A program made the position numbers and the translations under genes. Shown one piece after another: positions 1 to 6,565 of a stretch of DNA of 9,988 nucleotides. The notes under the pieces were generated by a model. It saw nothing but the letters and a program-made list of their open reading frames with translations, was not told the DNA's origin and ran no database searches. Position 1 is the first letter of the stretch. Each line of letters begins with the position of its first letter. Source of the DNA: JABMPR01 sp964508765 (lineage in GTDB: Bacteria; Fidelibacterota; UBA8477; JABMPR01); assembly GCA_964508765.1 (NCBI GenBank), contig CAZDVD010000064.1, forward strand, positions 1-9,988, written 5' to 3'.

Positions 1-1
1 C

Positions 2-100
2 GTTTTCAAGGAACAAACCCCTGATTTCATCATATATTCTGGGGATATCTACAAAGGCAAGATCAATTGGGATAGATCGAACTGGTGTGGATATCACTAA
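2..100 (+). CDS. C-terminal end of an unrecognised protein (5' truncated by window)
   Basis: An open frame enters from the left edge and runs 32 codons to a TAA at 98-100. The peptide is rich in aromatic and polar residues and ends in NWCGYH. It reads like the tail of a real soluble protein, but no family can be named from 32 residues. It lies on the same strand as lemA, which begins about 54 bases later, so it could be the preceding gene of the same transcription unit. It could also be a chance open frame, since no start or domain is visible. Confidence 0.4.
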   Translation, partial: VFKEQTPDFIIYSGDIYKGKINWDRSNWCGYH

Positions 101-142
101 AAAAATGAAACGAAATACATACTCGCCTAAAAACATTTCCAC

Positions 143-148
143 AAGGAG
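143..148 (+). promoter_or_regulatory. Shine-Dalgarno site that sets the lemA start
   Basis: AAGGAG lies at 143-148. It directly abuts the in-frame TTG at 149, which leaves no spacer, but it is 6 bases upstream of the in-frame GTG at 155. The spacing therefore favours GTG 155 as the initiation codon over the longer TTG reading. Confidence 0.75.
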
Positions 149-154
149 TTGAAT

Positions 155-745
155 GTGAAAAAAAGCACTATCATACTGATAGCAATTGTCGTCGTGATTT
201 TCTTCATGATTTCCAGTGCTGTTGGCAAATACAATGCGATGGTTACCCTGGAAGAAGGGGTTGATGCATCCTGGGCCCAGGTAGAAAATGTCTACCAGCG
301 TCGAGCTGATCTCATCCCAAATCTGGTTGCCACAGTAAAGGGCGTTGCCGAATTTGAGAAGGAGACCTTTACTGCTGTGGCAGAAGCCCGCTCCAAGGTC
401 AGCAATGTGAATCTTGAAGGCATCACCAATAACCCACAGGCTATGCAGAATTTCCAACAATCACAAGGTCAGCTATCTGGCGCATTGAGCAAGCTCATGG
501 TTGTGGTTGAGCGCTATCCTGAATTAAAGGCAAATCAGAACTTCCTGGATCTCCAGACTCAGTTGGAAGGCACTGAGAATAGGATAGCGGTTGAACGCAA
601 TCGCTTTAACAAAGTTGCCCAGGGTTACAATACCATTATCAGGCGCTTCCCGGGATCCATCTATGCCGGTATGTTCGGCTTTGATCGCAAAGCTTACTTT
701 GAAGCTGAGGCTGGATCAGAAAAAGCCCCAAAAGTAGAATTCTAA
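155..745 (+). CDS. lemA: LemA family protein
   Basis: The product is 196 residues from the GTG start at 155. It begins with a short positive stretch and one hydrophobic segment (about residues 4-23), followed by a helical domain that would face the periplasm or cell exterior. LemA hallmarks are present: VTLEEGVDASWAQVENVYQR just after the membrane segment, then RADLIPNLVATVKG, and near the C-terminus RNRFNKVAQGYN, RRFPG and GMFGF, ending in an acidic APKVEF tail. Length fits the family (about 180-200). The biochemical role of bacterial LemA is not established; an envelope role is inferred from the anchor. The next gene encodes a TPM-domain protein, the usual partner of lemA, 79 bases downstream. 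Family assignment is very secure; function is open. Confidence 0.95.
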   Translation: MKKSTIILIAIVVVIFFMISSAVGKYNAMVTLEEGVDASWAQVENVYQRRADLIPNLVATVKGVAEFEKETFTAVAEARSKVSNVNLEGITNNPQAMQNFQQSQGQLSGALSKLMVVVERYPELKANQNFLDLQTQLEGTENRIAVERNRFNKVAQGYNTIIRRFPGSIYAGMFGFDRKAYFEAEAGSEKAPKVEF

Positions 746-775
746 AAAAGCAGTTAATAACATCAAGACATGTAA

Positions 776-795
776 GGGCGGAGCATGCTCCGCCC
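776..795. repeat. perfect 20-bp GC-rich palindrome between lemA and the TPM gene
   Basis: The sequence GGGCGGAGCA is followed immediately by its exact reverse complement TGCTCCGCCC. TGT at 771-773 and ACA at 798-800 extend the symmetry outward with a two-base mismatch on each side. No T-run follows on either strand, so it does not look like a classical intrinsic terminator. It resembles dispersed intergenic REP-like palindromes and may form a cruciform, or a hairpin in the lemA-TPM transcript. Only one copy is visible in the window. Confidence 0.8.
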
Positions 796-824
796 CAACA
801 ACCCCGAGATAAAGAAATCATCAT

Positions 825-1556
825 ATGACAAAAAGTATTACTCGATTAACCCTACTTTTTTTAATCACCACAACCCTCCTCGCCGATGGCATTTTCCCTG
901 GGAGCATCAACAAACAGGTGAATGACTGGGGTGACCTGCTTTCATCCACACAGGAACGTCAACTGGAACAGGCTCTCCGTAATTATGAGAATGAATCGTC
1001 CAACCAGATTATCGTTGCAACATTTCTTTCTTTAGAAGGTGAAAGTCTGGAGGATGTCTCGGAACGCATGTTCTCTACCTGGAATCTGGGTCAGAGCGGC
1101 AAAGACAACGGTATCCTTTTGAGCATTTTTAAAAAGGAACGTAAAATCCGTATCGAAGTTGGTTACGGACTGGAAGGCGCCCTCCCTGACATCACAGCAG
1201 GAAAAATCATCCGTAACGAGATAACACCCTATTTCAAAGAAGGACGCTGGTATGAGGGCATTGTAGGCGGTTTGCAGGGCATTATACAAGCCACTACAGG
1301 TGAATACACAGGGACAGGCTCCAGGCGGAGCAGTGGAGGCAAGAAAAGCAGCAGTCCTCTCGGTATTATCTTTCCCTTAGTCATCTTTTTGCTGCTCGGT
1401 CGCGGACGTATGGGCGGTTTGGGAGGATTTTTCCTCGGTTCCATGCTGGGATCATCCATGAGGGGTGGTGGAGGCGGAGGAGGCTTTTCCGGGGGTGGCG
1501 GCTTTTCCGGGGGTGGTGGTTTTGGTGGAGGCGGTGGTGCCTCTGGGGGCTGGTAG
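825..1556 (+). CDS. TPM-domain (YgcG-like) secreted or anchored protein with glycine-rich tail
   Basis: The product is 243 residues. Residues 1-20 form a signal peptide with a probable cut after LLA. Residues about 28-158 match the TPM/YgcG domain: VNDWGDLLSSTQERQLEQAL, then NQIIVATF, WNLGQSGKDNGILLSIFKKER, RIEVGYGLEGALPD and YFKEGRWYEGI. A hydrophobic segment follows (about 178-192), then a glycine-rich low-complexity tail ending in GASGGW, as is usual for this family. Within the tail an 18-base unit encoding FSGGGG or GFSGGG occurs twice in tandem (1482-1517). TPM domains occur in YgcG, MOLO-1 and plant Psb32/TLP18.3; activity in bacteria is unclear, so none is assigned. The Shine-Dalgarno is weak, but the signal peptide supports this start. 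It follows lemA on the same strand, probably in one operon. Confidence 0.93.
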   Translation: MTKSITRLTLLFLITTTLLADGIFPGSINKQVNDWGDLLSSTQERQLEQALRNYENESSNQIIVATFLSLEGESLEDVSERMFSTWNLGQSGKDNGILLSIFKKERKIRIEVGYGLEGALPDITAGKIIRNEITPYFKEGRWYEGIVGGLQGIIQATTGEYTGTGSRRSSGGKKSSSPLGIIFPLVIFLLLGRGRMGGLGGFFLGSMLGSSMRGGGGGGGFSGGGGFSGGGGFGGGGGASGGW

Positions 1557-1639
1557 GCAGATCATTTTTCGATGAGGGGGTTCACCATGAAATCAGTATT
1601 CTTTTTCAACCAGCTCAACCATCGGTATCTGGACATTAA

Positions 1640-2299
1640 TTATTCTAAATAATGTTTAATCTTTTCCGCCCAGATCTCATAACCCGCTTGATTGGGGTGT
1701 AATCTATCACGGGCTAAATCTGGATTGATACGTTCCATATCTCCTAAAAAATGGGGATACAGATTTACATAGATCAAATCCTTCTCTAGAGCCAGCAGGG
1801 CAAGAAATCCATTTATCTGTTTGATTTATTGGGGCGGACAGTTTTTCCAGCGGGGAGAAGTTGGGAGCATAGAGTGGAGATAGATTTCAGTTTCAGGCAG
1901 GCTGATGATGAGCGTGTCTATCAAGGTGACAAACATCTCCTTTAAGTATTCATCACTGCGTCTATCGCCAATATCATTGATACCAATCATGAGGAATAAC
2001 TTCTGGGGTTTTAAACTCAGGACAGAATTGTCCAGACGCTCAACGAGCCCATCGAGATGATCACCTACAATGCCTCGATTCGCAATTTCATAGCCTGGGA
2101 AATAAATTTCAAGATCAAAACCTTCTGTAATGGAGTTTCCCAGAAAGACGTTGTCTACCTGACCAAGACTATCCATTTCTGCATTGAATAGTTGGTTCCT
2201 CTTTTGCTAGTGCTCGGTTCTTTCACGCGTTTGCGAGAACAAGAAGCTCGCACTGAGTAGTAGGTAGATGATGAGGGTAGGTTTTAACCCTCTAGGCAA
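1640..2299 (-). pseudogene. SGNH/GDSL-type hydrolase interrupted by two in-frame stop codons
   Basis: Read as one frame from TTG (2297-2299) to TAA (1640-1642) this is 219 codons, the usual length of small SGNH hydrolases. It begins with a hydrophobic export or anchor segment (LIIYLLLSASFLFS). The family blocks follow in order: block I FLGNSITEG with the nucleophile Ser at codon 56, block II NRGIVGD, block III GINDIG, and block V DRLHPNQAGY with Asp 198 and His 201. A TAG at 2207-2209 (codon 31) separates the hydrophobic segment from the catalytic domain, and a TAA at 1826-1828 (codon 158) removes the Asp/His block. The frame never shifts. An internal ATG at 2174-2176 opens only the middle part (116 residues, to 1826), which lacks the catalytic His. 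The start overlaps the 3' end of rseC by 8 bases. The family acts on esters or acetyl groups; the substrate is unknown. Sequencing error is the main alternative. Confidence 0.8.
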
Positions 2300-2726
2300 G
2301 GGGAACAATCCTCAAGTATTTCTCAGGGACAATATCAGCAATTTTTTGCACGAGACGTCGAGCAGCAAAAAAGCTTAAGGCTAGCCCTACACAGGCCAAG
2401 AAAAAAGCAGAGAGTTCTCGGGGTAAGAAGTTCTGAAACGGTAAGATGTAGCCAATAAACAGACCGATTAGAAAGGCCAGCATGGGGAGTCCAAACTGAA
2501 TCAGTGCAAGATGCAGCTCCAGATTTGAGCGTTCTTCAATTTGCACTTTCTGACCAATTTGAAATTCGCCAGAATGGGGCAGTGTCAATAGGCGTTCCGT
2601 TTGTTTTCCTGGTGCGCAGATCACCTTTAAACCACAGGTGTCACAGGTATCCACCGTGGTGAACAGGATGGTAACCTCTGTTCCATCAGCCGACTGAATG
2701 AACCCTGTCTCACCATGATACAACAT
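2292..2726 (-). CDS. rseC: RseC/MucC family membrane protein (SoxR-reducing system factor)
   Basis: The product is 144 residues. An N-terminal soluble part carries a cysteine cluster, C28, C31 and C37 (CDTCGLKVICAPG), typical of RseC/MucC. Two membrane segments follow (about 72-95 and 104-122), with a short basic C-terminal tail. In E. coli, RseC is a positive regulator of sigma E and acts with the RsxABCDGE (RNF-like) complex in keeping SoxR reduced. That is family knowledge; here the gene overlaps the rnfB stop by one base (TGATG), so translational coupling to RNF is very likely. No rseA, rseB or rpoE is visible in the window, which favours an RNF-related role over a sigma E one. Confidence 0.9.
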   Translation of the reverse strand: MLYHGETGFIQSADGTEVTILFTTVDTCDTCGLKVICAPGKQTERLLTLPHSGEFQIGQKVQIEERSNLELHLALIQFGLPMLAFLIGLFIGYILPFQNFLPRELSAFFLACVGLALSFFAARRLVQKIADIVPEKYLRIVPLA

Positions 2727-3559
2727 CAGGTGCTAAGTACCTTCTCTTGAGGAACAGTCTTTATCATAATCAAGGCGTTGGTGGCGCATTTTTCGGTGGG
2801 CAGCTCTTTCCCCTGTCCATACAGATGATAATCAATACGAGCCAGGTTGTTCTCCATGGTCATAAGACCTTCTTCGACGCCCCGGACACAGAGACCACAA
2901 CCCACGCAAGCTCTGATACAAACTTTCCGGGAATCCTTCGGTGAGTCTGTGTTGCGGCAGGCTACAAAAATAGTATCAGATTCTGGATGGAGTTCAATAA
3001 TATCTCTGGGGCATGCATCAACGCAGTTTCCGCATCCCGTACATTTGTCTTCATCAATAACGGGCAGACCGTTTTCGCTCATCTTCATGGCATCAAAGGG
3101 GCAGGAGTCGACACATTCGCCATATCCCAGACATCCATACAAACAGAGTTTGTCGCCACCACCACTGATATGGGCAGCAGTACAGTTTTTGATCCCCAGA
3201 TATTCACCTTTTCGGGCACTTTCATAATGGCCACCCTGGCACATAACCCGGGCAATAATTTTTTCGCCCTTGGCAGCCTCAATGCCCATGACGCTAGCAA
3301 TGGCTTCGCGGGCATCATCATTACAAACGGGACAGCCGCTGATTTCGACCTCACCGTGTACAAGACTTTCAGCAAAACTTCCGCAGCCTGGCAAGCCACA
3401 TCCACCACAATTGGCTCCAGGGAGATTATCCAGAACGAGAGCAATTCTGGGGTCTTCTTCTACGTGCAGCTTTTTATTGGCCACAGCCAGACCGGCAGCA
3501 AACAAAGCTCCCATACCACCCATGCTAACCATTGATATACCGATTGATGCTAGATCCAT
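2726..3559 (-). CDS. rnfB: RNF complex subunit B, multi-cluster iron-sulfur protein
   Basis: The product is 277 residues. A hydrophobic N-terminal anchor (about 5-27) is followed by the RnfB/Fe-S domain GANCGGCGLPGC...GCPVC (C51, C54, C59, C76) that binds a [4Fe-4S] cluster. Then come two ferredoxin-type blocks, C139/C143/C149/C153 (ending CPFDA) and C173/C176/C179/C183 (CTGCGNCVDACP). A further C-terminal set, C214/C218/C221/C224 plus C258, is seen in longer clostridial-type RnfB. RnfB is the likely entry point for electrons from ferredoxin. The start has an AGGA 9 bases upstream. Unlike the other rnf genes it does not abut its neighbour: 137 bases with an inverted repeat separate it from rnfA. 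Confidence 0.95.
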   Translation of the reverse strand: MDLASIGISMVSMGGMGALFAAGLAVANKKLHVEEDPRIALVLDNLPGANCGGCGLPGCGSFAESLVHGEVEISGCPVCNDDAREAIASVMGIEAAKGEKIIARVMCQGGHYESARKGEYLGIKNCTAAHISGGGDKLCLYGCLGYGECVDSCPFDAMKMSENGLPVIDEDKCTGCGNCVDACPRDIIELHPESDTIFVACRNTDSPKDSRKVCIRACVGCGLCVRGVEEGLMTMENNLARIDYHLYGQGKELPTEKCATNALIMIKTVPQEKVLST

Positions 3560-3576
3560 AATATTATATCCTTTTC

Positions 3577-3659
3577 GTCACCCTGAGTGTCATCCTGAGC
3601 TTGTCGAAGGACGAAGGGTGAGCTTGATATCATCATACTTCGACGGAGCTCAGCATGAC
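3577..3659. repeat. REP-like inverted repeat in the rnfA-rnfB gap
   Basis: On the plus strand a 12-base unit occurs twice in tandem (GTCACCCTGAGT at 3577-3588 and GTCATCCTGAGC at 3589-3600), followed by TTGTCGAAGGACGAAGG. The left arm 3589-3609 pairs imperfectly with a right arm at 3638-3659 (CTTCGACGGAGCTCAGCATG plus AC). The two read the same in reverse complement except for one substitution and a short internal difference. A related sequence in the other orientation lies at 8312-8355. In the rnf mRNA this would form a long stem between rnfA and rnfB. It looks like a dispersed non-coding element rather than part of either gene. Confidence 0.8.
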
Positions 3660-3696
3660 AATTCTGAAAATTCTTTGTGACAAAAATACGCATTTC

Positions 3697-4269
3697 CTAA
3701 ATCATCCCTGCAAAGCCCATAAAGGCCAGGGCCAGACTGCCAGCAACGATCATCGTGATCGCTGCGCCTTGAAAGTATTTTGGGATGGGAGCCAGTTCAA
3801 GCGATTCCCGAATCCCAGCCATGATGACCAGAGCCAGGGTAAAACCAGCACCGGCACCCAATCCAAAAACAACACTTTCTATAAAGCTGTAATCCCTCAG
3901 TATAGAGAAGAGAGCGAGACCCAGGATAGCGCAGTTTGTGGTGATCAGGGGCAGAAAGATGCCGAGAGCATCATAAAGTGGCTTACTTACCTTGCGAATG
4001 AACATCTCTACCAGCTGAACAAGTGATGCGATGACCAGAATAAAACTGACATACTGGAGGATGACCACATCAAAAGGCACTAATATCAAATGATAGATGA
4101 GCCAGGTTACTACGGCGGTGATCAGCATAACAAAGGTTACAGCCAGACCCATGGACACAGCAGAGGTAAGTTTCTTTGATACACCTACAAAGGGGCAGAT
4201 ACCCAGAAAATAGGAGAGGACGAAATTGTTGACGATAGCGGCAGAGAAGAAAAGTAGGAATAGACTCAT
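3697..4269 (-). CDS. rnfA: RNF complex subunit A, integral membrane protein
   Basis: The product is 190 residues, the standard RnfA length, with about six membrane segments. RnfA signatures are clear: VNNFVLSYFLGICPFVGVSK near the N-terminus, ALGIFLPLITTNCAILG in the middle, and the C-terminal SLALAFMGFAGMI. C25 and C113 are the conserved cysteines which, with the matching pair in RnfE, hold a [2Fe-2S] cluster within the membrane (known for the NqrD/NqrE homologues and RNF structures). NqrE is the alternative homologue, but all other RNF-specific subunits (B, C, G, D) are alongside. The start codon overlaps the rnfE stop by 4 bases (ATGA). Confidence 0.95.
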   Translation of the reverse strand: MSLFLLFFSAAIVNNFVLSYFLGICPFVGVSKKLTSAVSMGLAVTFVMLITAVVTWLIYHLILVPFDVVILQYVSFILVIASLVQLVEMFIRKVSKPLYDALGIFLPLITTNCAILGLALFSILRDYSFIESVVFGLGAGAGFTLALVIMAGIRESLELAPIPKYFQGAAITMIVAGSLALAFMGFAGMI

Positions 4270-4895
4270 GATACAACCCCCTTGTCTTTAGATCGCGACG
4301 GGTCATTGTACCAGTTGGCCAGAGCAATCAAAATACCCAGGGTGAGAAACGCCCCTGGCGGAAGGATCATGACCATCCACGGTGTGAACCAGTCGCCCAT
4401 GACACTGAAGCCGAAAATACTACCGGAACCCAGAATCTCACGAATGCTACCCAGGGTGACCAGGACGGCTATAAACCCAATTCCCATGCCCAGACTGTCC
4501 AGCATGGAGCGCCCAATTCCATTCCGTGAGGAAAAGGCTTCCTGACGCCCCAGGATCACACAATTCACCACAATGAGTGGTATATAGGGCCCCAAGGTGG
4601 CGCTGATGTCAGGAAAAAATGCAGCCAGAAAGCGATCGGCCACAGTCACAAAGGTAGCAATAATGACGATGTATCCAGCGATGCGGACCTGGTGGGGAAT
4701 AAAGTTTCTCAAGGCTGAAATGATCAGGCTGGAGGTGAGTAATACAAAGGTGGTTGCCAGGCCCATGGCGAGACCATTCACGGCGGCGTTGGTCACAGCC
4801 AGCGTGGGACATAAGCCCAGCAGGCTTGCCATGACGGGGTTTTCTTTCCAGAGACCTTTAACAAATTCGAACTTCAGGCTTGTGGTGGCACTCAT
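4266..4895 (-). CDS. rnfE: RNF complex subunit E, integral membrane protein
   Basis: The product is 209 residues with several membrane segments and is a paralogue of RnfA. It has the RnfE/NqrD signature KENPVMASLLGLCPTLAVTN near the N-terminus and PYIPLIVVNCVILGRQEAFS in the middle. C29 and C112 are the expected cluster cysteines that pair with those of RnfA. The short soluble N-terminus (FEFVKGLWKENP) is typical. The gene overlaps rnfG upstream and rnfA downstream by 4 bases each (ATGA), so E and A are probably made in equal amounts by coupled translation, as expected for two subunits that share one metal site. Confidence 0.95.
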   Translation of the reverse strand: MSATTSLKFEFVKGLWKENPVMASLLGLCPTLAVTNAAVNGLAMGLATTFVLLTSSLIISALRNFIPHQVRIAGYIVIIATFVTVADRFLAAFFPDISATLGPYIPLIVVNCVILGRQEAFSSRNGIGRSMLDSLGMGIGFIAVLVTLGSIREILGSGSIFGFSVMGDWFTPWMVMILPPGAFLTLGILIALANWYNDPSRSKDKGVVS

Positions 4896-5500
4896 GATTC
4901 AAGCCCTCCATGTTTGGTCATGGCGGTTTTGACGCCGACAATGGTTTCGTTAAGAATTCGGGTTACTGCCTGCGATGAGATGGTGGCTCCGGTGATTCCC
5001 TGTACCTCATGCTTGTGGGTTGGCTTGGCATTTTTAATTACCACCATATCTGGTGAGGTGTGTACCCCCTTGAATTGAACCGGAAACCAGTAGGGATCCT
5101 GCTTATTGGAAGGATCAACCACGATTTTGGTGCCCAATCCAGGCGTTTCGATTTGTTCCAGAACCTTAATACCGGTAATTTTCGAAAGATCCGGTGTCAG
5201 GCCGACCATGATACGCAGTTCTCCCTGAAAACCACTTCCCACAGCCATAAATGCCACTCCGATGAGATCGTCAGAGTCAGCCCTAGAGGCAAGGTAGAGA
5301 TTTCCAACTGAGGATCCCCTGGTTTCATATTTATCGTGGGCAGGCAGCACTTCAGCAATGGCTGCTTTGAGGGCTTCCAGACGATGGAACTCAACCTTGG
5401 GCTTGGTATAGGAGTCCCAGGCTGCCAGAATACCACCTGAAAGAACAGTGATCAGGGTCAGAACCAGGATCATCCGTGCAGATAAGGGTAGCTTGCTCAT
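4892..5500 (-). CDS. rnfG: RNF complex subunit G, covalent-FMN electron carrier
   Basis: The product is 202 residues: one N-terminal membrane segment (about 10-28), then an FMN-binding domain on the outer face of the membrane. The flavinylation motif ITGATISS lies at 169-176, and T173 is the expected site for FMN attached through a phosphoester by an ApbE-type flavin transferase. The ETPGLGTKI segment (118-126) is another family hallmark. At position 167 there is Gln where many ApbE targets have Asp three residues before the Ser/Thr-Gly-Ala-Thr; this may be normal variation. No apbE gene is visible in the window. ATGA overlaps link it to rnfD and rnfE. Confidence 0.95.
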   Translation of the reverse strand: MSKLPLSARMILVLTLITVLSGGILAAWDSYTKPKVEFHRLEALKAAIAEVLPAHDKYETRGSSVGNLYLASRADSDDLIGVAFMAVGSGFQGELRIMVGLTPDLSKITGIKVLEQIETPGLGTKIVVDPSNKQDPYWFPVQFKGVHTSPDMVVIKNAKPTHKHEVQGITGATISSQAVTRILNETIVGVKTAMTKHGGLES

Positions 5501-6555
5501 GCGCGCACCTCCCCAAAGAAATCAGGTCGTGTATACCGGTTGATAAGTGGCGTAAAGGCATTCATTAACAGGATGGAATACATGACGCCTTCTGGTAGAC
5601 CACCAAAAAGGCGAATAATGACCAGGACAAAACCACACCCCACTCCGAAGATCCATGATCCTTTTGAAGTAATTGGAGAGCTGACCATATCCGTTGCCAT
5701 AAAAAAGGCGCCCAGCATCAGGCCGCCACTAAACAGATGAAAAACAGGTGATGGGTAAACATCAGGTGAGATCAGCCAGAAGATGCCGCTCACCACAAAG
5801 ACTGAGAGTAGAAAGCTCACGGGAATGCGCCAGTCCGCATATTTTCTGATTAGCAAGTAGATACCACCAACCAGAATAGCAATGGCTGAGGTTTCACCCA
5901 GAGATCCACCAATGTTTCCATAGATGAGTCCGTGCAACGCTGAATTGACATGCTCAAATTTGAATAGACCCAGGGGGGTCGCTGCGGTGATCCCGTCCAC
6001 TTCGGCGTATTTGGCAGTGAGTGGCCAGGCCCAGGTGGTCATGGGTACTGGAAAACTGGCCTGTAGAAAGGCGCGACCCAGTAGGGCCGGGTTAAAGACG
6101 TTATAACCCAGTCCACCAAAAACGTGTTTCCCTACAATAATGGCAAAAACAGAACCTAGGGCTGCTCCACCCATTGAAAAGGTTGGCGGCAGAGTAAGTG
6201 CCAGCAGCAAACCTGTAATAGCAGCAGAGCCATCGCCAACGGTAAAGGATTCACCTTTGATCCTGTTGACAATCATTTCTGAAGCCAAAGCGGCAATGAC
6301 AGAACTCAGAATAAGGCCCACACCAGACCAATGGAAGTAATAGAGTGCCATGATGGTAGTAGGAACCAGGGCAAAGATCACATTCCACATAATCTTGGGA
6401 ACGGTGTTGGGAGAATGAAAATGAGGTGATGACGACAGGATCAGGGGTGTCTCAGGTTTATATAGCTTGGCCCTTGGATCCTTTTTCGGCTTCACCGGCT
6501 TAATAGGTTTTTCGGGCTGTTCAGGCTGGGCTTGAGATAGATTTTCTTCAGTCAT
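5497..6555 (-). CDS. rnfD: RNF complex subunit D, covalent-FMN membrane protein
   Basis: The product is 352 residues with about eight to ten membrane segments. RnfD/NqrB features include SSSPHFHSP near residue 41, FTVGDGSAAITGLLLALTLPP, FGGLGYNVFNPALLGRAFL and the flavinylation motif ITAATPLG, where T193 is the expected covalent FMN site. The C-terminal region DMVSSPIT and FGGLPEGVMYSILLMNAFTP also fits. RnfD and RnfG carry the flavins that pass electrons across the membrane side of the complex. The first 38 or so residues are a hydrophilic Pro/Lys/Glu-rich tail (QPEQPEKPIKPVKPKKDP) ahead of the conserved part. GGAG lies 5 bases before the start codon, and rnfC ends 10 bases upstream. Confidence 0.95.
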   Translation of the reverse strand: MTEENLSQAQPEQPEKPIKPVKPKKDPRAKLYKPETPLILSSSPHFHSPNTVPKIMWNVIFALVPTTIMALYYFHWSGVGLILSSVIAALASEMIVNRIKGESFTVGDGSAAITGLLLALTLPPTFSMGGAALGSVFAIIVGKHVFGGLGYNVFNPALLGRAFLQASFPVPMTTWAWPLTAKYAEVDGITAATPLGLFKFEHVNSALHGLIYGNIGGSLGETSAIAILVGGIYLLIRKYADWRIPVSFLLSVFVVSGIFWLISPDVYPSPVFHLFSGGLMLGAFFMATDMVSSPITSKGSWIFGVGCGFVLVIIRLFGGLPEGVMYSILLMNAFTPLINRYTRPDFFGEVRA

Positions 6556-6565
6556 AGGAACTCCA

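Noticed and set aside
776..800. Intrinsic terminator for lemA
   Set aside because: The GC-rich palindrome has no loop and is followed by AACAACCCC rather than a T-run; the other strand has only TT.
1482..1540. Tandem DNA repeat as a separate element
   Set aside because: The 18-base repeats encode the glycine-rich tail of the TPM protein in frame, which is normal for the family.
1587..1652. 21-codon plus-strand ORF after GAGGGGG, starting MKSVFFFNQLNHR
   Set aside because: The ribosome-binding site is good, but the peptide is tiny, matches nothing known to me and overlaps the end of the SGNH frame. It may be the remnant of a lost gene, but that cannot be shown.
2987..3535. 182-codon plus-strand open frame
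   Set aside because: It is antisense to the cysteine-rich rnfB gene; length reflects the codon bias of rnfB, and no family features are seen.
3563..3568. TATAAT just upstream of rnfB on the minus strand
   Set aside because: It is only three bases from the rnfB ATG and partly within the Shine-Dalgarno spacer, so it cannot serve as a normal promoter for rnfB.
3655..4026. 123-codon plus-strand open frame opposite rnfA
   Set aside because: It is antisense to conserved RnfA sequence, with no ribosome-binding site and no recognisable domain.
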